Source: Trebonia kvetii
Lineage (GTDB): Bacteria; Actinomycetota; Actinomycetes; Streptosporangiales; Streptosporangiaceae
Length of the DNA stretch: 64,000 nt
NCBI RefSeq assembly: GCF_007827045.1
Contig: NZ_RPFW01000002.1
Location: forward strand, 1,178,001 to 1,242,000
Direction of reading: 5' to 3'
Shown: piece by piece, positions 1 to 9,547 of the stretch
How the letters are laid out: every line of letters starts with the position of its first letter
Numbering within the stretch: the stretch's first letter is position 1
Notes under the pieces: model-generated
Told to the model about the DNA's origin: nothing
What the model saw: only the letters and a program-made list of their open reading frames with translations
The model's database searches: none
Made by a program: the position numbers and the translations under genes

Positions 1-853
1 GTGACGTCTGCTGCGCGACCTGATCGGGGCAGACCGCGACGATCGACACGTCCTCAGGCACGATCCGGCCCGCGGTGCGCAGCAGGCTGAGCAGGGAGGG
101 GATGACCGCCTCGTTCTGCACGATCAGGCCGGTGGTGCGCGGCCGCTCCTCGAGGATCCTGGCGAGCACGCCCGCCGCCGCCTCGTAGCTGGCGCCGCAC
201 GGCCGGTGGACCAGGTTCATCGCCGCCTGCGCCGCGGCGTCGCGGATGCCGCCGAGCGTCCGCTCGGCGAAGCCGATGTGCCGCTGGTAGATGCCCTGCG
301 CCTCGCCGATGAACGCCACCTCGCGGTGCCCGAGGCCGGCCAGGTGCTCCACGCACAGCGCGCCTGCGCGCGCGAAGTCCAGGTCGACGCAGTTCAGGCC
401 GTCGGAGTCCGCGGGCACGCCGATCAGCACCGCGTCGATGCCGGTTTCCCTGACCATCGCGATGCGCTCGTCTTCCATGCCGACGTCCGTGAGTATCACC
501 GCGTCCGCCCGCGCGCTCGTCGCGACCCGCTGGATGCCCGCGGGCCCCTCGTCGTTGGTGAGCAGTAGCACGTCGTAGCCGAACCGCCTGGCCATCGTGG
601 TGACCGCGATGGCGATGTCCATCATGACCGGAACGTACAGGTCACGGCCGAGCGGCACGACCAGGGCCAGCACGTTCGACTTCGCGCTGGCCAGCGCCCG
701 CGCGCCGGCGTGCGGCTGGTAGCCGAGCAGCTCGATGCTGCGCGCGACCCGTTCCCTTGTCTCATCGGAGACCGGGCGCTTGCCGCTGAGCACGTAGGAA
801 ACGGTGCTGGCCGCGACCCCCGCGTGCCGGGCCACATCGGCCAGCGTCGCCAT
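1..853 (-). CDS. LacI/GalR-family transcriptional regulator (C-terminus beyond left edge)
   Basis: DNA-binding repressor of the LacI/GalR type, normally controlling sugar uptake or breakdown. The reverse strand reads from ATG 853 without interruption to the window edge, about 284 residues. Residues 2-50 form the helix-turn-helix (TLADVARHAGVAASTVSYV), followed by the periplasmic-binding-protein-like effector domain (VLALVVPLGRDLYVPVMMD and LIGVPADSDG). GGAGG lies 6 nt before the ATG and decides the start. The last ~50 residues expected for the family are missing only because the window ends. The ligand is unknown. A palindrome 29 nt upstream is a likely auto-operator. The family call is firm; the regulon is not known. 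Confidence 0.93.
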   Translation of the reverse strand, partial: MATLADVARHAGVAASTVSYVLSGKRPVSDETRERVARSIELLGYQPHAGARALASAKSNVLALVVPLGRDLYVPVMMDIAIAVTTMARRFGYDVLLLTNDEGPAGIQRVATSARADAVILTDVGMEDERIAMVRETGIDAVLIGVPADSDGLNCVDLDFARAGALCVEHLAGLGHREVAFIGEAQGIYQRHIGFAERTLGGIRDAAAQAAMNLVHRPCGASYEAAAGVLARILEERPRTTGLIVQNEAVIPSLLSLLRTAGRIVPEDVSIVAVCPDQVAQQTS

Positions 854-881
854 CAAGACCCTCCGGAATCCCCGCGCTATC

Positions 882-891
882 GAAGCGCTTC
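882..891. promoter_or_regulatory. LacI-type operator palindrome
   Basis: GAAGCGCTTC is a perfect 10-bp palindrome with the central CG typical of LacI-family operators. It lies 29 bp upstream of the LacI start at 853, between that gene and the forward gene at 1015. Autoregulation is inferred from position and symmetry. Confidence 0.55.
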
Positions 892-1014
892 CCAGCCCAA
901 AGTACCATCGCCTCTGACTGGCGTAGCGTACTCCGTGCGACCACACCCGCGCCGCCTCGCGTACAGACGGCTCGCGCGGCGCGGGCGCGTGCATGACGGG
1001 CTACGGTTGCACTG

Positions 1015-1692
1015 ATGGTTCTTGTGGCGTTTGACGCGGAGTCGCGCCGGCTGGCCGAGGTCATGGACGGGCTCGATGAGGCCTCGTTCGGGCGGCCGAG
1101 TCCGTGTGTGCCGTGGACGGCGGGCGAGCTGCTTTTCCACGTGCAGATGACGGTGGAACGGCTCGGCGTGATGCTCGCGGAGCCTGAGCCCGCCGGATCG
1201 GACCTGGTGACGGCATCCGGCTACTATCGCGCCGATGAGCGGTTTTCCGCGGCGGTGAACGACGACCGCGTCGAGTCGGCGCGGCGCAGCGCGGCGGCCC
1301 TGTCCGGCGCCGGGGAGCGTGCCCGCGCGTTCCGCGCTGCCAGGGACCGCGCCTGCTCGCTGGCTGCCGCGGCGTCGCCTGGGCGGGTGGTGCGGACCCG
1401 GCACGGTGACCGGATGCTGCTCGCCGAGTTCATGCGGACCCGCGTCCTCGAGCTGGCGGTGCACGGGCTCGATCTGGCGATCGCGGTTGACCTGGCGCCG
1501 TGGATAACGGAACGGGCGACGTCGGTCACGTCGGATCTGCTGCTCTCCCCGGCTGAGGCTGTCTGGCTGCGGCAGGCAGCCGGCTGGGCGCCGGTGACGC
1601 TGATCGCGAAGCTGACCGGCCGGGCTCCGCTGACGGAGGCTGAGGCTAAGCTGGCCGGTTCGCTCGGCGTCCCGTGGCTCGCACTCGGCTAA
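1015..1692 (+). CDS. Mycothiol-dependent maleylpyruvate isomerase-like (DinB-fold) protein
   Basis: A 225-residue protein of the DinB/MDMPI metal-binding fold, whose characterised members use mycothiol in isomerase or transferase reactions in the cytosol. The N-terminal helix bundle carries PWTAGELLFHVQMTVERL (metal-ligand His) and a second segment RTRVLELAVHGLDLAIA is the family hallmark. Length fits single-domain family members. It starts at ATG 1015 with no strong ribosome site, and the upstream 160 bp are shared with the divergent LacI gene. Substrate is unknown. The fold is well supported, the enzymatic activity is not. Confidence 0.75.
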   Translation: MVLVAFDAESRRLAEVMDGLDEASFGRPSPCVPWTAGELLFHVQMTVERLGVMLAEPEPAGSDLVTASGYYRADERFSAAVNDDRVESARRSAAALSGAGERARAFRAARDRACSLAAAASPGRVVRTRHGDRMLLAEFMRTRVLELAVHGLDLAIAVDLAPWITERATSVTSDLLLSPAEAVWLRQAAGWAPVTLIAKLTGRAPLTEAEAKLAGSLGVPWLALG

Positions 1693-1765
1693 CCGCCGCG
1701 AGGACTGCCCCGGTCGGTGCCTGCCTGCATCCGGACCGCGTTGCCTGCCAGAATGCCGGCGAGCT

Positions 1766-2196
1766 ATGGTGCGGCGCATGGACATCATGATCTTGCTCTT
1801 CGACCGTTTTGAGCCGCTCGACGCGATCGGACCGTACGAGATCCTGGCTCAAGTCCCCGGCGCGAAGGTCCGTTTCGTCGCACCCGAATCCGGGCGGATC
1901 ACCGATGAGCTGGGCTCGCTGCCTGTCGATGTTCCGACGCGGTGCTCGGATGTCGAGGCCTGCGACGTCCTGCTGGTCCCGGGCGGGGGCGGGATCTGGC
2001 CGCTGCTTGCGGACCAGGACTTCCTCGGCTGGTGGCCGACGAGACCACCGCACAGGCCATCCAGCTCTACACCGAGTACGACCCGCAGCCCCCCTTCGAC
2101 AGCGGCTCGATGGCCAAGGCGTCGCCCGAGGTGCTGGAGCGCGCCGTAGCTCTCGGTTTGGCGTCGCCCGAGGTACTGCGGCACGCCCTTGACTGA
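1766..2196 (+). pseudogene. DJ-1/PfpI family gene with internal deletion
   Basis: The first ~85 residues (ATG 1766, or more likely ATG 1778: MDIMILLFDRFEPLDAIGPY) match the N-terminal half of DJ-1/PfpI amidotransferase-like proteins up to DVLLVPGGGG and DQDFLGW. Immediately after, at about 2029-2034, the family's C-terminal tail continues in another frame (VADETTAQAIQLYTEYDPQP) and stops at 2194-2196. About 100 residues between, including the nucleophile-elbow Cys region, are missing. The original frame reads on into nonsense to 2149. The gene is therefore a deletion scar and very unlikely to be functional. Confidence 0.8.
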
Positions 2197-2337
2197 GGCA
2201 CCGGAGGGCACGTCGCCGCGGCGCGGGTACGCGAGTGCCCCGCCGCCGGCCGGGGACGCAGGCTGAACGTCCATCCGGGGGTGCACCGGGGCGAGGCACG
2301 CTAACGGCCGCCTCTTGGCTCTTCGCCGGTGCAGGCG

Positions 2338-2706
2338 TCAGGCGAGGACGGCGGCGCTGTCGGCGGCGTTGAGGTCCTTGTAGAAGCGACGGTGCACCCG
2401 GAGGGTCTCCTGGCCGGCCGGGATGCGGTGCCACAGGCCGGTCGCCGGGCCGAGCTGGGTCGAGCGCGGTAGCTCCATCACCACCCCGCGCGCCTTCTTC
2501 ATGCTGGTCTTGCCCGCATCGAGCACCACGATCCGGGCCGGGGTGACGGCGACGATCCGGTAGTGGTTGAAGCCGAGGAAGACGAAGATGCCAGTCAGCG
2601 CCGCCAGCCACTGGCTGGCCGTCTGCGCACCGAAGATCGCCTGCACCGGCTCGCCTGGCCGGAGAAACGGAGTGGCAGAAGTCAGCATTGAATCACGGAG
2701 CGCCAT
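2338..2706 (-). CDS. Hypothetical protein, 122 aa, PH-like (weak)
   Basis: Unrecognised protein of 122 residues. ATG 2706 is chosen because AGGAGG lies 7 nt upstream; a longer reading from 2802 has no such signal. A hydrophobic stretch ASQWLAALTGIFVFLGFNHY near residues 33-52 is followed by a beta-rich part (RIVAVTPARIVVLDAGK) resembling the small PH-like domains of bacterial DUF proteins. It is transcribed in the same direction as the large gene at 2863-4857 and lies 157 bp downstream of its stop. Function unknown. Confidence 0.6.
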   Translation of the reverse strand: MALRDSMLTSATPFLRPGEPVQAIFGAQTASQWLAALTGIFVFLGFNHYRIVAVTPARIVVLDAGKTSMKKARGVVMELPRSTQLGPATGLWHRIPAGQETLRVHRRFYKDLNAADSAAVLA

Positions 2707-2862
2707 GAATTTCCTCCTGGGGAGAGATGAAGGACGGAGCCCCCACGTGCCCGTCCGAAGCCGCATTGGCTTACACCTGAGTGGCGTTCCATCCCGTTCC
2801 ATGGCGTTCCGTCCGGCTGGCAGCTGCCGGCCGTCGGGTGCCTCCCCCGCCTCGGTCGCCCG

Positions 2863-4857
2863 TCAAGCCGGCCAGTAGGAGCAGCGCGTGCCGGTGTGCA
2901 CCGCCAGCCGCAGGTGCTCGCCGATCGGCCCGTCGGCCTCGTCGATCCTGGCCAGTGCCCGGCGGATCGCCTTGCCCACCGCTACCCGGGCGCGTTCCGG
3001 CTCGTCGGGGAATGACCGGGTGCGCCCGCGCAGGCCAGCGGCGCTTGCCAGCTGCGCGGTGAGCCAGTCGCGCTCGGTGCGGGCGGTGTCCGCGCCCGCC
3101 AGGTCGCCGGCGCTATCGAGCTGGGCGATCCGCTCATCGAGTTCCCGCACCCGGGCGCGGTACCGGGCGACGGCCTCCCTGTCGAGCACCGGGTGAGCCG
3201 CGCCCGCGTCGCCGGCGGCACCGCCGAGCGTGACCACGCCGGCGACAAGATCGGCGGCCGCGATGTCCCGGCGCGGGTTGGCGATGAGCACGGCCAGGTA
3301 GGTCATCCCGATGCTGTCCTCCACTAGGACGCTCCTGCTGTCCAGGGCGAACCGCCACTTCCTGCCCTGGCGTTCGCATTCGGCGACCGCGTTCCGCGTG
3401 GTGCCGGCGTGCGTTTTCGCGCGCGGCGCGATGCCGGCTTCGACGTGCGCCACGGGCAGCGGGAGGCCCAGTGGTGCGGCCTCGCCCGCGGCCGCGTCGA
3501 GCTCGCGGCGCGCGGCATCGGCGTCGCCGCGCGAGCCGCGCAGCGCGTATGCCTGCGCGAGGCGCCGCCTGGAGGCGAGCACCGCGGGCCAGTGCGCCAG
3601 GGCGAGGTTGTGCCTGACTGCGGCCCGCAGATGATCGACGGCCAGGTCGAGCTGGCCGCAGGTCAGCGAGGCGAAGCCGAGGGCGTGCTGCGTGCTGCCG
3701 AAGCAGGTGATGCCGAGGCTGCCAACCATCGGCAGGCGGGCGTGCGGGCGCAGCAGCTCATAAGCCCTGGCCGCCACGTCGGTGTCGCCGAGGAGCGAGG
3801 CGGCCTCCACGATGCCGTTCATCGTGACGAGCCAGCTGCTCGACCTGGCCAAGCTGCCCAGGTCGCTGCCGCACAGGGCGGCGAGCGAGCTCGCGGCGGT
3901 GCGGCGGTCGCCGTCCAGCGCCGCCGCGACGGCAAGGGCGGTGAGTGCGGAGTTGTCGACGGCGCTGAGAGCCGGGGACTGCACCCGTTCGCGCAGCATG
4001 GGCAGCAGTTCGACCAGGCGGCCCTGATACCAGCGGATGGTCACCAGCTGCGCACCCGGCCACCATTCATTGTCGATATCGCCTGCTTCCGCGCCGGTCT
4101 TGGCGCAGATTTCCACCAGCGTCTCCGCCTGGTCGAGATGGCCCGCGCGAATGGCGAGCATCACGTCGATCGCGCTGACCACGAAACCGACCGCGAGATG
4201 GCCACTCTGTTCGAGATGACCGCGCAATTCGCTCAGCCGTCGTTCGGCGTGCGGGTCGCCCTCGGTATAGGCGTCGACGGTGCGCCACAACAGTCCCATC
4301 AGCACATCGGCGCGGCGGTTTGTGCGGACGCTGGTCCTGATCAGCCTTTCCGCCAGCTCACCGCGTAGTGCCACGTGGTCGGGACCGAGCAGGCAGTGGT
4401 GGGCGAGGCTCAGCGCCTCCGCGAGCAGCACCGGGTCGGCGTCCGGGCCGAGCCCGCCGAGCAATGCGCGGATCGCCGCGCTGTCGCCGCGCGCGTAGTC
4501 GGACTCCGCCGCCAGCCTCACCCGGATGCGCTGTGGCAGCACGGAATCCTGGTCGTCCTCGAGGAGCGCAAGGACATGCTCCAGCCGTTCCTCGCGCCGC
4601 GCGGCGCCGATGAGCGTCCTGCTCTCGCTCACCCACAGTCCCGCGCTGCCGAGCGCCGCCTGGGCCATCGCGCGGACGTCACCGGCCTGCTCGGCCAGCT
4701 GATACGCCCGCTCGAAATGCGGCCGGCTCGCGCGCAGGTCACCCTGCTCGTCAAGCGCGTGAGTCCCGTCCGCGAGGGACGACCGGATCTCTTCCGCCGG
4801 AAGGATGGTGACGTCTGACCCTTTCGCGACGGTCACCCCGGCAGTTTCGTCCGCCAT
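2863..4857 (-). CDS. TPR-repeat protein resembling the C-terminal half of large ATPase-type regulators
   Basis: A 664-residue protein, mostly helical repeats (about residues 25-480, e.g. HFERAYQLAEQAGDVRAMAQ) as in the TPR regions of actinobacterial AAA-ATPase/LuxR or AfsR-like regulators. The last ~170 residues carry the conserved tail of that family (WRFALDSRSVLVEDSIGM, then a coiled segment RVRELDERIAQL, then AVGKAIRRALARIDEAD). There is no N-terminal P-loop or HTH, so it looks like a stand-alone effector or signalling half. Starts at ATG 4857. No partner gene is adjacent. Role inferred only from domain resemblance. Confidence 0.7.
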   Translation of the reverse strand: MADETAGVTVAKGSDVTILPAEEIRSSLADGTHALDEQGDLRASRPHFERAYQLAEQAGDVRAMAQAALGSAGLWVSESRTLIGAARREERLEHVLALLEDDQDSVLPQRIRVRLAAESDYARGDSAAIRALLGGLGPDADPVLLAEALSLAHHCLLGPDHVALRGELAERLIRTSVRTNRRADVLMGLLWRTVDAYTEGDPHAERRLSELRGHLEQSGHLAVGFVVSAIDVMLAIRAGHLDQAETLVEICAKTGAEAGDIDNEWWPGAQLVTIRWYQGRLVELLPMLRERVQSPALSAVDNSALTALAVAAALDGDRRTAASSLAALCGSDLGSLARSSSWLVTMNGIVEAASLLGDTDVAARAYELLRPHARLPMVGSLGITCFGSTQHALGFASLTCGQLDLAVDHLRAAVRHNLALAHWPAVLASRRRLAQAYALRGSRGDADAARRELDAAAGEAAPLGLPLPVAHVEAGIAPRAKTHAGTTRNAVAECERQGRKWRFALDSRSVLVEDSIGMTYLAVLIANPRRDIAAADLVAGVVTLGGAAGDAGAAHPVLDREAVARYRARVRELDERIAQLDSAGDLAGADTARTERDWLTAQLASAAGLRGRTRSFPDEPERARVAVGKAIRRALARIDEADGPIGEHLRLAVHTGTRCSYWPA

Positions 4858-4946
4858 GACTTCAATGTATGGGCGGCACTTCGCACGGTCGATGCGAAAT
4901 CATATCGTTTTCGGAAAAAGGCGATTCCGTTCATTTCACTCGCCCA

Positions 4947-5510
4947 TCAGCACATCGAGGCGGGATGCGTGGTCGGAAGCGACCAGGCGGCAAGTACCGC
5001 CTTCGGGAAGAACCGCAATTCCACGCAGATGCCGGGCATGCCGCCAAGCGATGCCTGCCAGGTACCCGCGCCCACCCTCTTGAAGAGGCCGGTGTCGCCG
5101 CCGTCCTGAAAGTTCACCTGGACAGCCTGGGAAGCCTTGCTTGACGTCTCGTAACTGGCCATCGCCCAGTAGGTTTTCGTGGCCTTGTCGTAGCCGTAGT
5201 AGACGCTGTCCGGCTTGCTGCCTGCCACATCGGAGGCCGGGATGTGCTTCATGGCCACGTATGCCTGCAGCAGGGCGCTTCGCACCGCGGCGGTTGCCAT
5301 CAGGTTCTGGACTCCGCCTGACGACTTCCCCTTGATGGCAGGCGACGCATGGCCAGCCGGCCGGCTGACGACAGCCGCGGAGGTGGACAGCTGACTAGCG
5401 ACGGGCGCCGCCGAGTGGTGTCCCGAGATAGCGTCGCATCCGGTCGCTGCGCCTATTACCAGCAAGCCAAGCACCGCCGCCACCACGGGAGCGACGCGGA
5501 CCGCATGCAT
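4947..5510 (-). CDS. Secreted lipoprotein, unknown function
   Basis: A 187-residue lipoprotein. ATG 5510 is preferred over 5549 because GGAGG lies 4 nt upstream. Signal peptide VVAAVLGLLVIGAATGC ends in a lipobox Cys, followed by a Ser/Ala-rich linker. The mature part contains DSVYYGYDKATKTYWAMASY and a two-cysteine C-terminus, suggesting a small extracellular fold. It is divergent from the beta-propeller lipoprotein at 5659 and the 148 bp between are probably a shared promoter region. No named family recognised. Confidence 0.7.
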   Translation of the reverse strand: MHAVRVAPVVAAVLGLLVIGAATGCDAISGHHSAAPVASQLSTSAAVVSRPAGHASPAIKGKSSGGVQNLMATAAVRSALLQAYVAMKHIPASDVAGSKPDSVYYGYDKATKTYWAMASYETSSKASQAVQVNFQDGGDTGLFKRVGAGTWQASLGGMPGICVELRFFPKAVLAAWSLPTTHPASMC

Positions 5511-5658
5511 TGTGCCTCCATCGCGGGTCATGTCATCGGTTGCGCGCATGCCCTCGTGGGATTATGGGGTGGTGGCCCTACGGCTGGGGAAGCAACCGTC
5601 GGCACCGGTCCGTTCACGTGCGGGAGCGATGACGGCGCCGCTGCCGTACGATGCCGGC

Positions 5659-6969
5659 ATGCGGCCGGCTCTGATGAAGGCGGGGACTGCGGCGGCGTGT
5701 GCCGTCACCGTGGGGATCATCGGCGCGGGATGCGGTTCCGGTTCCCCGCATCCGTCCACGCCGGCCGGCGCCGGCCCGTCCGCCTTTGCGCGAACCGGCT
5801 CGCCCACGGCGCCGCCGCTGCCAACCCGGTCCCTGGCGTCGCCCGCGTGCAGCACCGTGACGGCGCCCTCCGCCGACCTGACGCGCGTGCGAAGCGCGAT
5901 GCTCCCGGTCCAGGGACACCCGTTCGGCGTCGCGGCCACGCCAGACGGGCGCTGGGCCTTCGTCGCCGAGCCTGGCGGCATCGACGTCCTCCGCTCGGGC
6001 CGATCTCTGGCGCCGGCGATCGTGCGCACAATCCCGGTGACCGGCCTTCCGCTCGGCCTGACCATCACCGCCGACGGCAAGTACCTGCTGGCCGCGAACG
6101 GCAACGGCGCCTCGGTAATCAGCGTGGCCCGCGCCGAACGGGGCACAGCCGGAGCCATGCTCGGCACGCTCACCGCTAGCGGCGGCGCGCCCAACGGCGG
6201 CGACCCGGTCGACGGCAGCGCGATCGAGGCGGCGGTCTCACCCGACGGCCAGTTCGCCTTCGTCACGCTCGAATACGCCGACAAGGCGGTCGTCTTCAAC
6301 TTCGGAAGAGCGCTGCGCGACGGCTTCGGTCCCGCGGACTACGTGGGCGCCATCCCGCTTGGCCAGGCGGCGGTCGGCATGGCGATCTCCCCTGACGGCC
6401 GCTGGCTGTATGCGACAAGCGAGCTTGGACGCCCGCCGGGGAATTCCGCGGTGCGGGCAGGCGCACTGTCGCGGCCGGGCACGCTGACCGTGATCGACCT
6501 GCGCAAGGCGGAGACCAGCCCCGCGTCGTCGGTCGTCGCCACGGTGGACGCGGGCTGCCAGCCCGTCCGGGTGATCACCTCGGCGGACGGCACGCAAGTA
6601 TGGGTGACGGCCCGGGCCAGCGACGACCTGCTGTGCTTCTCCGCCGCCCGCCTTGCCGCCGACCCCGCGCACGCCCTGGTCGCGGTCGTCCGGGTAGGTG
6701 AGGCGCCGGTCGGGCTCGCGGCGGTGCGCGGCGGCTCGCTGATCGTCGTCGCCGACTCCAACCGGTTCGGCGCGAGCGGGGCGACGGCCGACTTGGATGT
6801 GGTTGACGTGGCGGCCGCGTTCTCCGGCGGCAAGGCCGTCGTCGGGCACATCGCGTCCGGGGCCTTCCCGCGCGAGATGGCCCTGCTCCCCGGCGGCACG
6901 CTGCTTGTGTCTAACTACGGCTCGGGCAGACTCCAGGCCGTCGACGTGCCGACCATCCCGCTCGGCTAA
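5659..6969 (+). CDS. YncE-like beta-propeller lipoprotein
   Basis: A 436-residue surface lipoprotein with a seven-bladed-propeller-type repeat. The start at ATG 5659 places the lipobox (VTVGIIGAGC) at residues 17-26; the open frame extends further upstream to 5512 but that part lacks signal-peptide character. Blade motifs recur as GVAATPDGRWAFVAE, LTITADGKYLLAANG, AAVSPDGQFAFVTLEY and MAISPDGRWLYATSE, typical of the YncE/40-residue YVTN family. Such proteins bind partners or ligands at the cell surface; no catalytic role is implied. Confidence 0.82.
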   Translation: MRPALMKAGTAAACAVTVGIIGAGCGSGSPHPSTPAGAGPSAFARTGSPTAPPLPTRSLASPACSTVTAPSADLTRVRSAMLPVQGHPFGVAATPDGRWAFVAEPGGIDVLRSGRSLAPAIVRTIPVTGLPLGLTITADGKYLLAANGNGASVISVARAERGTAGAMLGTLTASGGAPNGGDPVDGSAIEAAVSPDGQFAFVTLEYADKAVVFNFGRALRDGFGPADYVGAIPLGQAAVGMAISPDGRWLYATSELGRPPGNSAVRAGALSRPGTLTVIDLRKAETSPASSVVATVDAGCQPVRVITSADGTQVWVTARASDDLLCFSAARLAADPAHALVAVVRVGEAPVGLAAVRGGSLIVVADSNRFGASGATADLDVVDVAAAFSGGKAVVGHIASGAFPREMALLPGGTLLVSNYGSGRLQAVDVPTIPLG

Positions 6970-7017
6970 GCCCGCAACTGCCTTGCTCAGCGTCCCGTTC
7001 ACCTCGCCCGGGCTGGG

Positions 7018-8709
7018 CTAGCTCGCATCCCTGGGAAGGAAGATCCCCAACGGTTGCGCGACGAGGCGCGTCACCCCGCCGCTGTCGTCGAGTTCGAACT
7101 CCGCCGTGATGGCGGGCTGGTCCTTGACGCCGAACCGCAGGCCGCCGATGGGCTCCAAGTCGAGGGGCGGGCTGCCAGGCGCGGTGATGGTGAGCGTGCG
7201 CTCGCTGCGCAGCCCGACCACGACCTCGATCGGACCCATGGCATAGGCGCCGCACAGCCGGGCCAGGACCTCGGGGCCCTGCTCGTCCGGGCGCTTGTCG
7301 AAGCGCAGCGGTTCGACAAGCGCCTCGAACGGGACGGTCAGGGCGTTGACGTAGCCGTCGGGGCCGGACAGGAACGTGAGCGGGTAGATCGCCGGCTGGT
7401 CGCCCGCCTCGCTCCAGGCGAGGTCGAACGTGTCGTAGTGGCGGTGGGCCAGGCTCAGGTCCATGGTGCCGAGTGATGGTTTAAGCACGCCCCCGTTCGG
7501 CGTGATAGTGAGGATCCCGTAGCCCGGGTGCTCGTACTCGCCCGCGTAGTCGGACAGCGGGTGGGCCGGCGGCGCCCCGGCGACGACCCGGCGGGCGGCC
7601 TTGGCCTCGCGGGCCCCGGCCATCGCCGCGTCGAAGCGCGGCTTGAGGTAACCGAACACGTCCACCGGCTCGGCGCCGAGCAGCTCGTCGAGCACCCGGC
7701 AGGCGACGGTCCAGTGCATCATGGCGGCCGAGGTGTTCGTCAGCACCACCACGCCGACGCCGTCGTCCGGCAGCAGCATACAGTGCGTCGTGAAGCCGTC
7801 GATGCCGCCGTCGTGCATGGCGAGGGTGTGCTCACGGTACCGGCCGTTCAGCCAGCCCAGGCCGTACGCGTACGCGCTGAGACCGGGCACCTCCCCGAAG
7901 CCAGGTATCAGCATGTGCGGCGTGAGCTGACGTTTCGCCGTGGCGGGTGACATCACCGTCGCGCCGTCGAGCTGCCCGCCGCCCAGCTGGGCCAGCAGCC
8001 ATCGGGCCATGTCCGCCGCGCTTGAGTTGATGGCGCCCGCGGGCGCGATCGCCGGCAGCGGCCGCTGCGGCACGCGCACCATGACGCCCTCCTGGCGCGT
8101 GTAGGCGGTGGCGTGGTCGTCGTCGGCGAGCATCTCGTCCACGGACAGGTTCGTGCGGCGCATGCCCAGCGGCTCGAGCAGCCTGCCGCGCACGAAGTCC
8201 TCCCACGGCACGCCGGTCAGCGCCTCCACCACGTAGCCCGCGGCCACGTACCCGAGGTTGCAGTACTGGAACTGCTGGCGCAGGTCCTTGCTCAGCGGCA
8301 GGAACCGCAGGGCGCGGACGATCTCCGCGCGGGACCGGTCAGGCTGGCCGACCCAGGTCAGGTCGTGCCGTGGCAGCCCGGAGCGGTGCGACAGCAGGTC
8401 GACGATCGTCAGGCGGTCGCTCACGACGGGATCGTGCAGCCGGATCTCCGGCACGTAATCCCGCAGTGGCCGGTCCCAGTCAAGCAGCCCCTCATCGACG
8501 AGGGCGCCAATGGTGGTCGCGGTGAACGCCTTCGTCGTGGACCCGATGGCGAACAGCGTGTCCTTGGTGACGGGCAGCGCGGCTTCCCTGTCGCGCAGCC
8601 CCCACCCGCTGACCAGCTCGACCTGGCCGTTGCGGACGGCGGCGACCGCGCACCCGGGAACCTCCCACGCGGCAAGCTGATCAGCGATGAACCGGTCGAT
8701 GCTTTCCAC
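7018..8709 (-). CDS. Class-C beta-lactamase-like serine hydrolase
   Basis: A 563-residue serine hydrolase of the beta-lactamase/penicillin-binding-protein-like (esterase EstB) family. The catalytic S-x-x-K is S57-T-T-K60 (FAIGSTTKAFTA), the Y-x-N motif is Y149-C-N151 and the third box is HDGG. After about residue 370 there is a C-terminal lipocalin-like domain (DYAGEYEHPGYGILTI) as in DUF3471 proteins. It starts at GTG 8709 with GGGAG upstream and has no signal peptide, so is probably cytosolic. Substrate (ester, amide or peptide) cannot be deduced. Confidence 0.88.
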   Translation of the reverse strand: MESIDRFIADQLAAWEVPGCAVAAVRNGQVELVSGWGLRDREAALPVTKDTLFAIGSTTKAFTATTIGALVDEGLLDWDRPLRDYVPEIRLHDPVVSDRLTIVDLLSHRSGLPRHDLTWVGQPDRSRAEIVRALRFLPLSKDLRQQFQYCNLGYVAAGYVVEALTGVPWEDFVRGRLLEPLGMRRTNLSVDEMLADDDHATAYTRQEGVMVRVPQRPLPAIAPAGAINSSAADMARWLLAQLGGGQLDGATVMSPATAKRQLTPHMLIPGFGEVPGLSAYAYGLGWLNGRYREHTLAMHDGGIDGFTTHCMLLPDDGVGVVVLTNTSAAMMHWTVACRVLDELLGAEPVDVFGYLKPRFDAAMAGAREAKAARRVVAGAPPAHPLSDYAGEYEHPGYGILTITPNGGVLKPSLGTMDLSLAHRHYDTFDLAWSEAGDQPAIYPLTFLSGPDGYVNALTVPFEALVEPLRFDKRPDEQGPEVLARLCGAYAMGPIEVVVGLRSERTLTITAPGSPPLDLEPIGGLRFGVKDQPAITAEFELDDSGGVTRLVAQPLGIFLPRDAS

Positions 8710-8826
8710 GCCAGCTCCCAGGGGGTCGGGCTATCGCGGTCTACTGCAACTCACCCTATGGGCTCGCCGGATGCCCGCTCAACGGGATTCCGCTCGCCGA
8801 CGGCGCCTGGGTCGGTCGCCGGGCCC

Positions 8827-9405
8827 TCAGCGTCCGCCAAGCCTGATCTTGCCGTCGAGCAGCTCGCGGGCGATCTCCAGGTGGCCGGAGTGCGCGGCGG
8901 TCTCCTCGATCACATGCAGGACGATCCAGCGGACGTTCGTGATCTGGCTGGTGTACTCCGGGTCATGATGAAAGCCGAGGCCGCGCGGCGCCGCCGACAG
9001 CGGGGTGACGGCGAGGACCGCATCGGACCGCCTGCACTCGTCGCGGTAGTTGGCCATGAGGTCGGCGCTGGGCAGTGCGCAGGTGAAGGCGGCCTCGGGA
9101 TCGTATCCGCCCTCTTCGTCCTCCCCCGCTTCCGCGTCCGCCGACTGTTCCTCCGCGATGCCCGTGACGACGCGCTGGAGCCAGTGCTGCTCGACCCCGC
9201 CGAGGTGCCAGAGCATGCCAGCCACGGTCCAGCCGGACGGCACGACCGGCTTCTGCCAGGCGTCCTCGGGCAACCCCTCGACGACCTTCAGCACCGCGTC
9301 GCGCTGGTCCTGCAAGAAGCTCAGGAGAATGCGCGAATCGGGGTCTGCGTTGACGCCGCCCGGCGCCTGCTGTGCCATCGATGCAGTGCCCTCGGTGTCG
9401 GCCAT
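8827..9405 (-). CDS. DinB/DUF664 family metal-binding protein
   Basis: A 192-residue DinB-superfamily protein. ATG 9405 is chosen (GGAAGG 9 nt upstream) although the frame opens at 9474. The His ligands are seen in WTVAGMLWHLGGVEQHW and VLHVIEETAAHSGHLEIAR, matching the three-His site of DUF664. Members act as thiol-dependent transferases or have unknown roles. It is convergent with nothing nearby and probably monocistronic. Confidence 0.82.
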   Translation of the reverse strand: MADTEGTASMAQQAPGGVNADPDSRILLSFLQDQRDAVLKVVEGLPEDAWQKPVVPSGWTVAGMLWHLGGVEQHWLQRVVTGIAEEQSADAEAGEDEEGGYDPEAAFTCALPSADLMANYRDECRRSDAVLAVTPLSAAPRGLGFHHDPEYTSQITNVRWIVLHVIEETAAHSGHLEIARELLDGKIRLGGR

Positions 9406-9547
9406 GCACGCCGCCTTCCTGGTTGGTTCGTCACATTTAACGACGACGGGCGCCGCGAAACTCATCGCCGGCATACGTTTGGAGTCAAACGATTTGTCGG
9501 TGGCTGAAGGGGCGGCGTGGTGCCCAAACTGCTGCTGGCACTACTCG

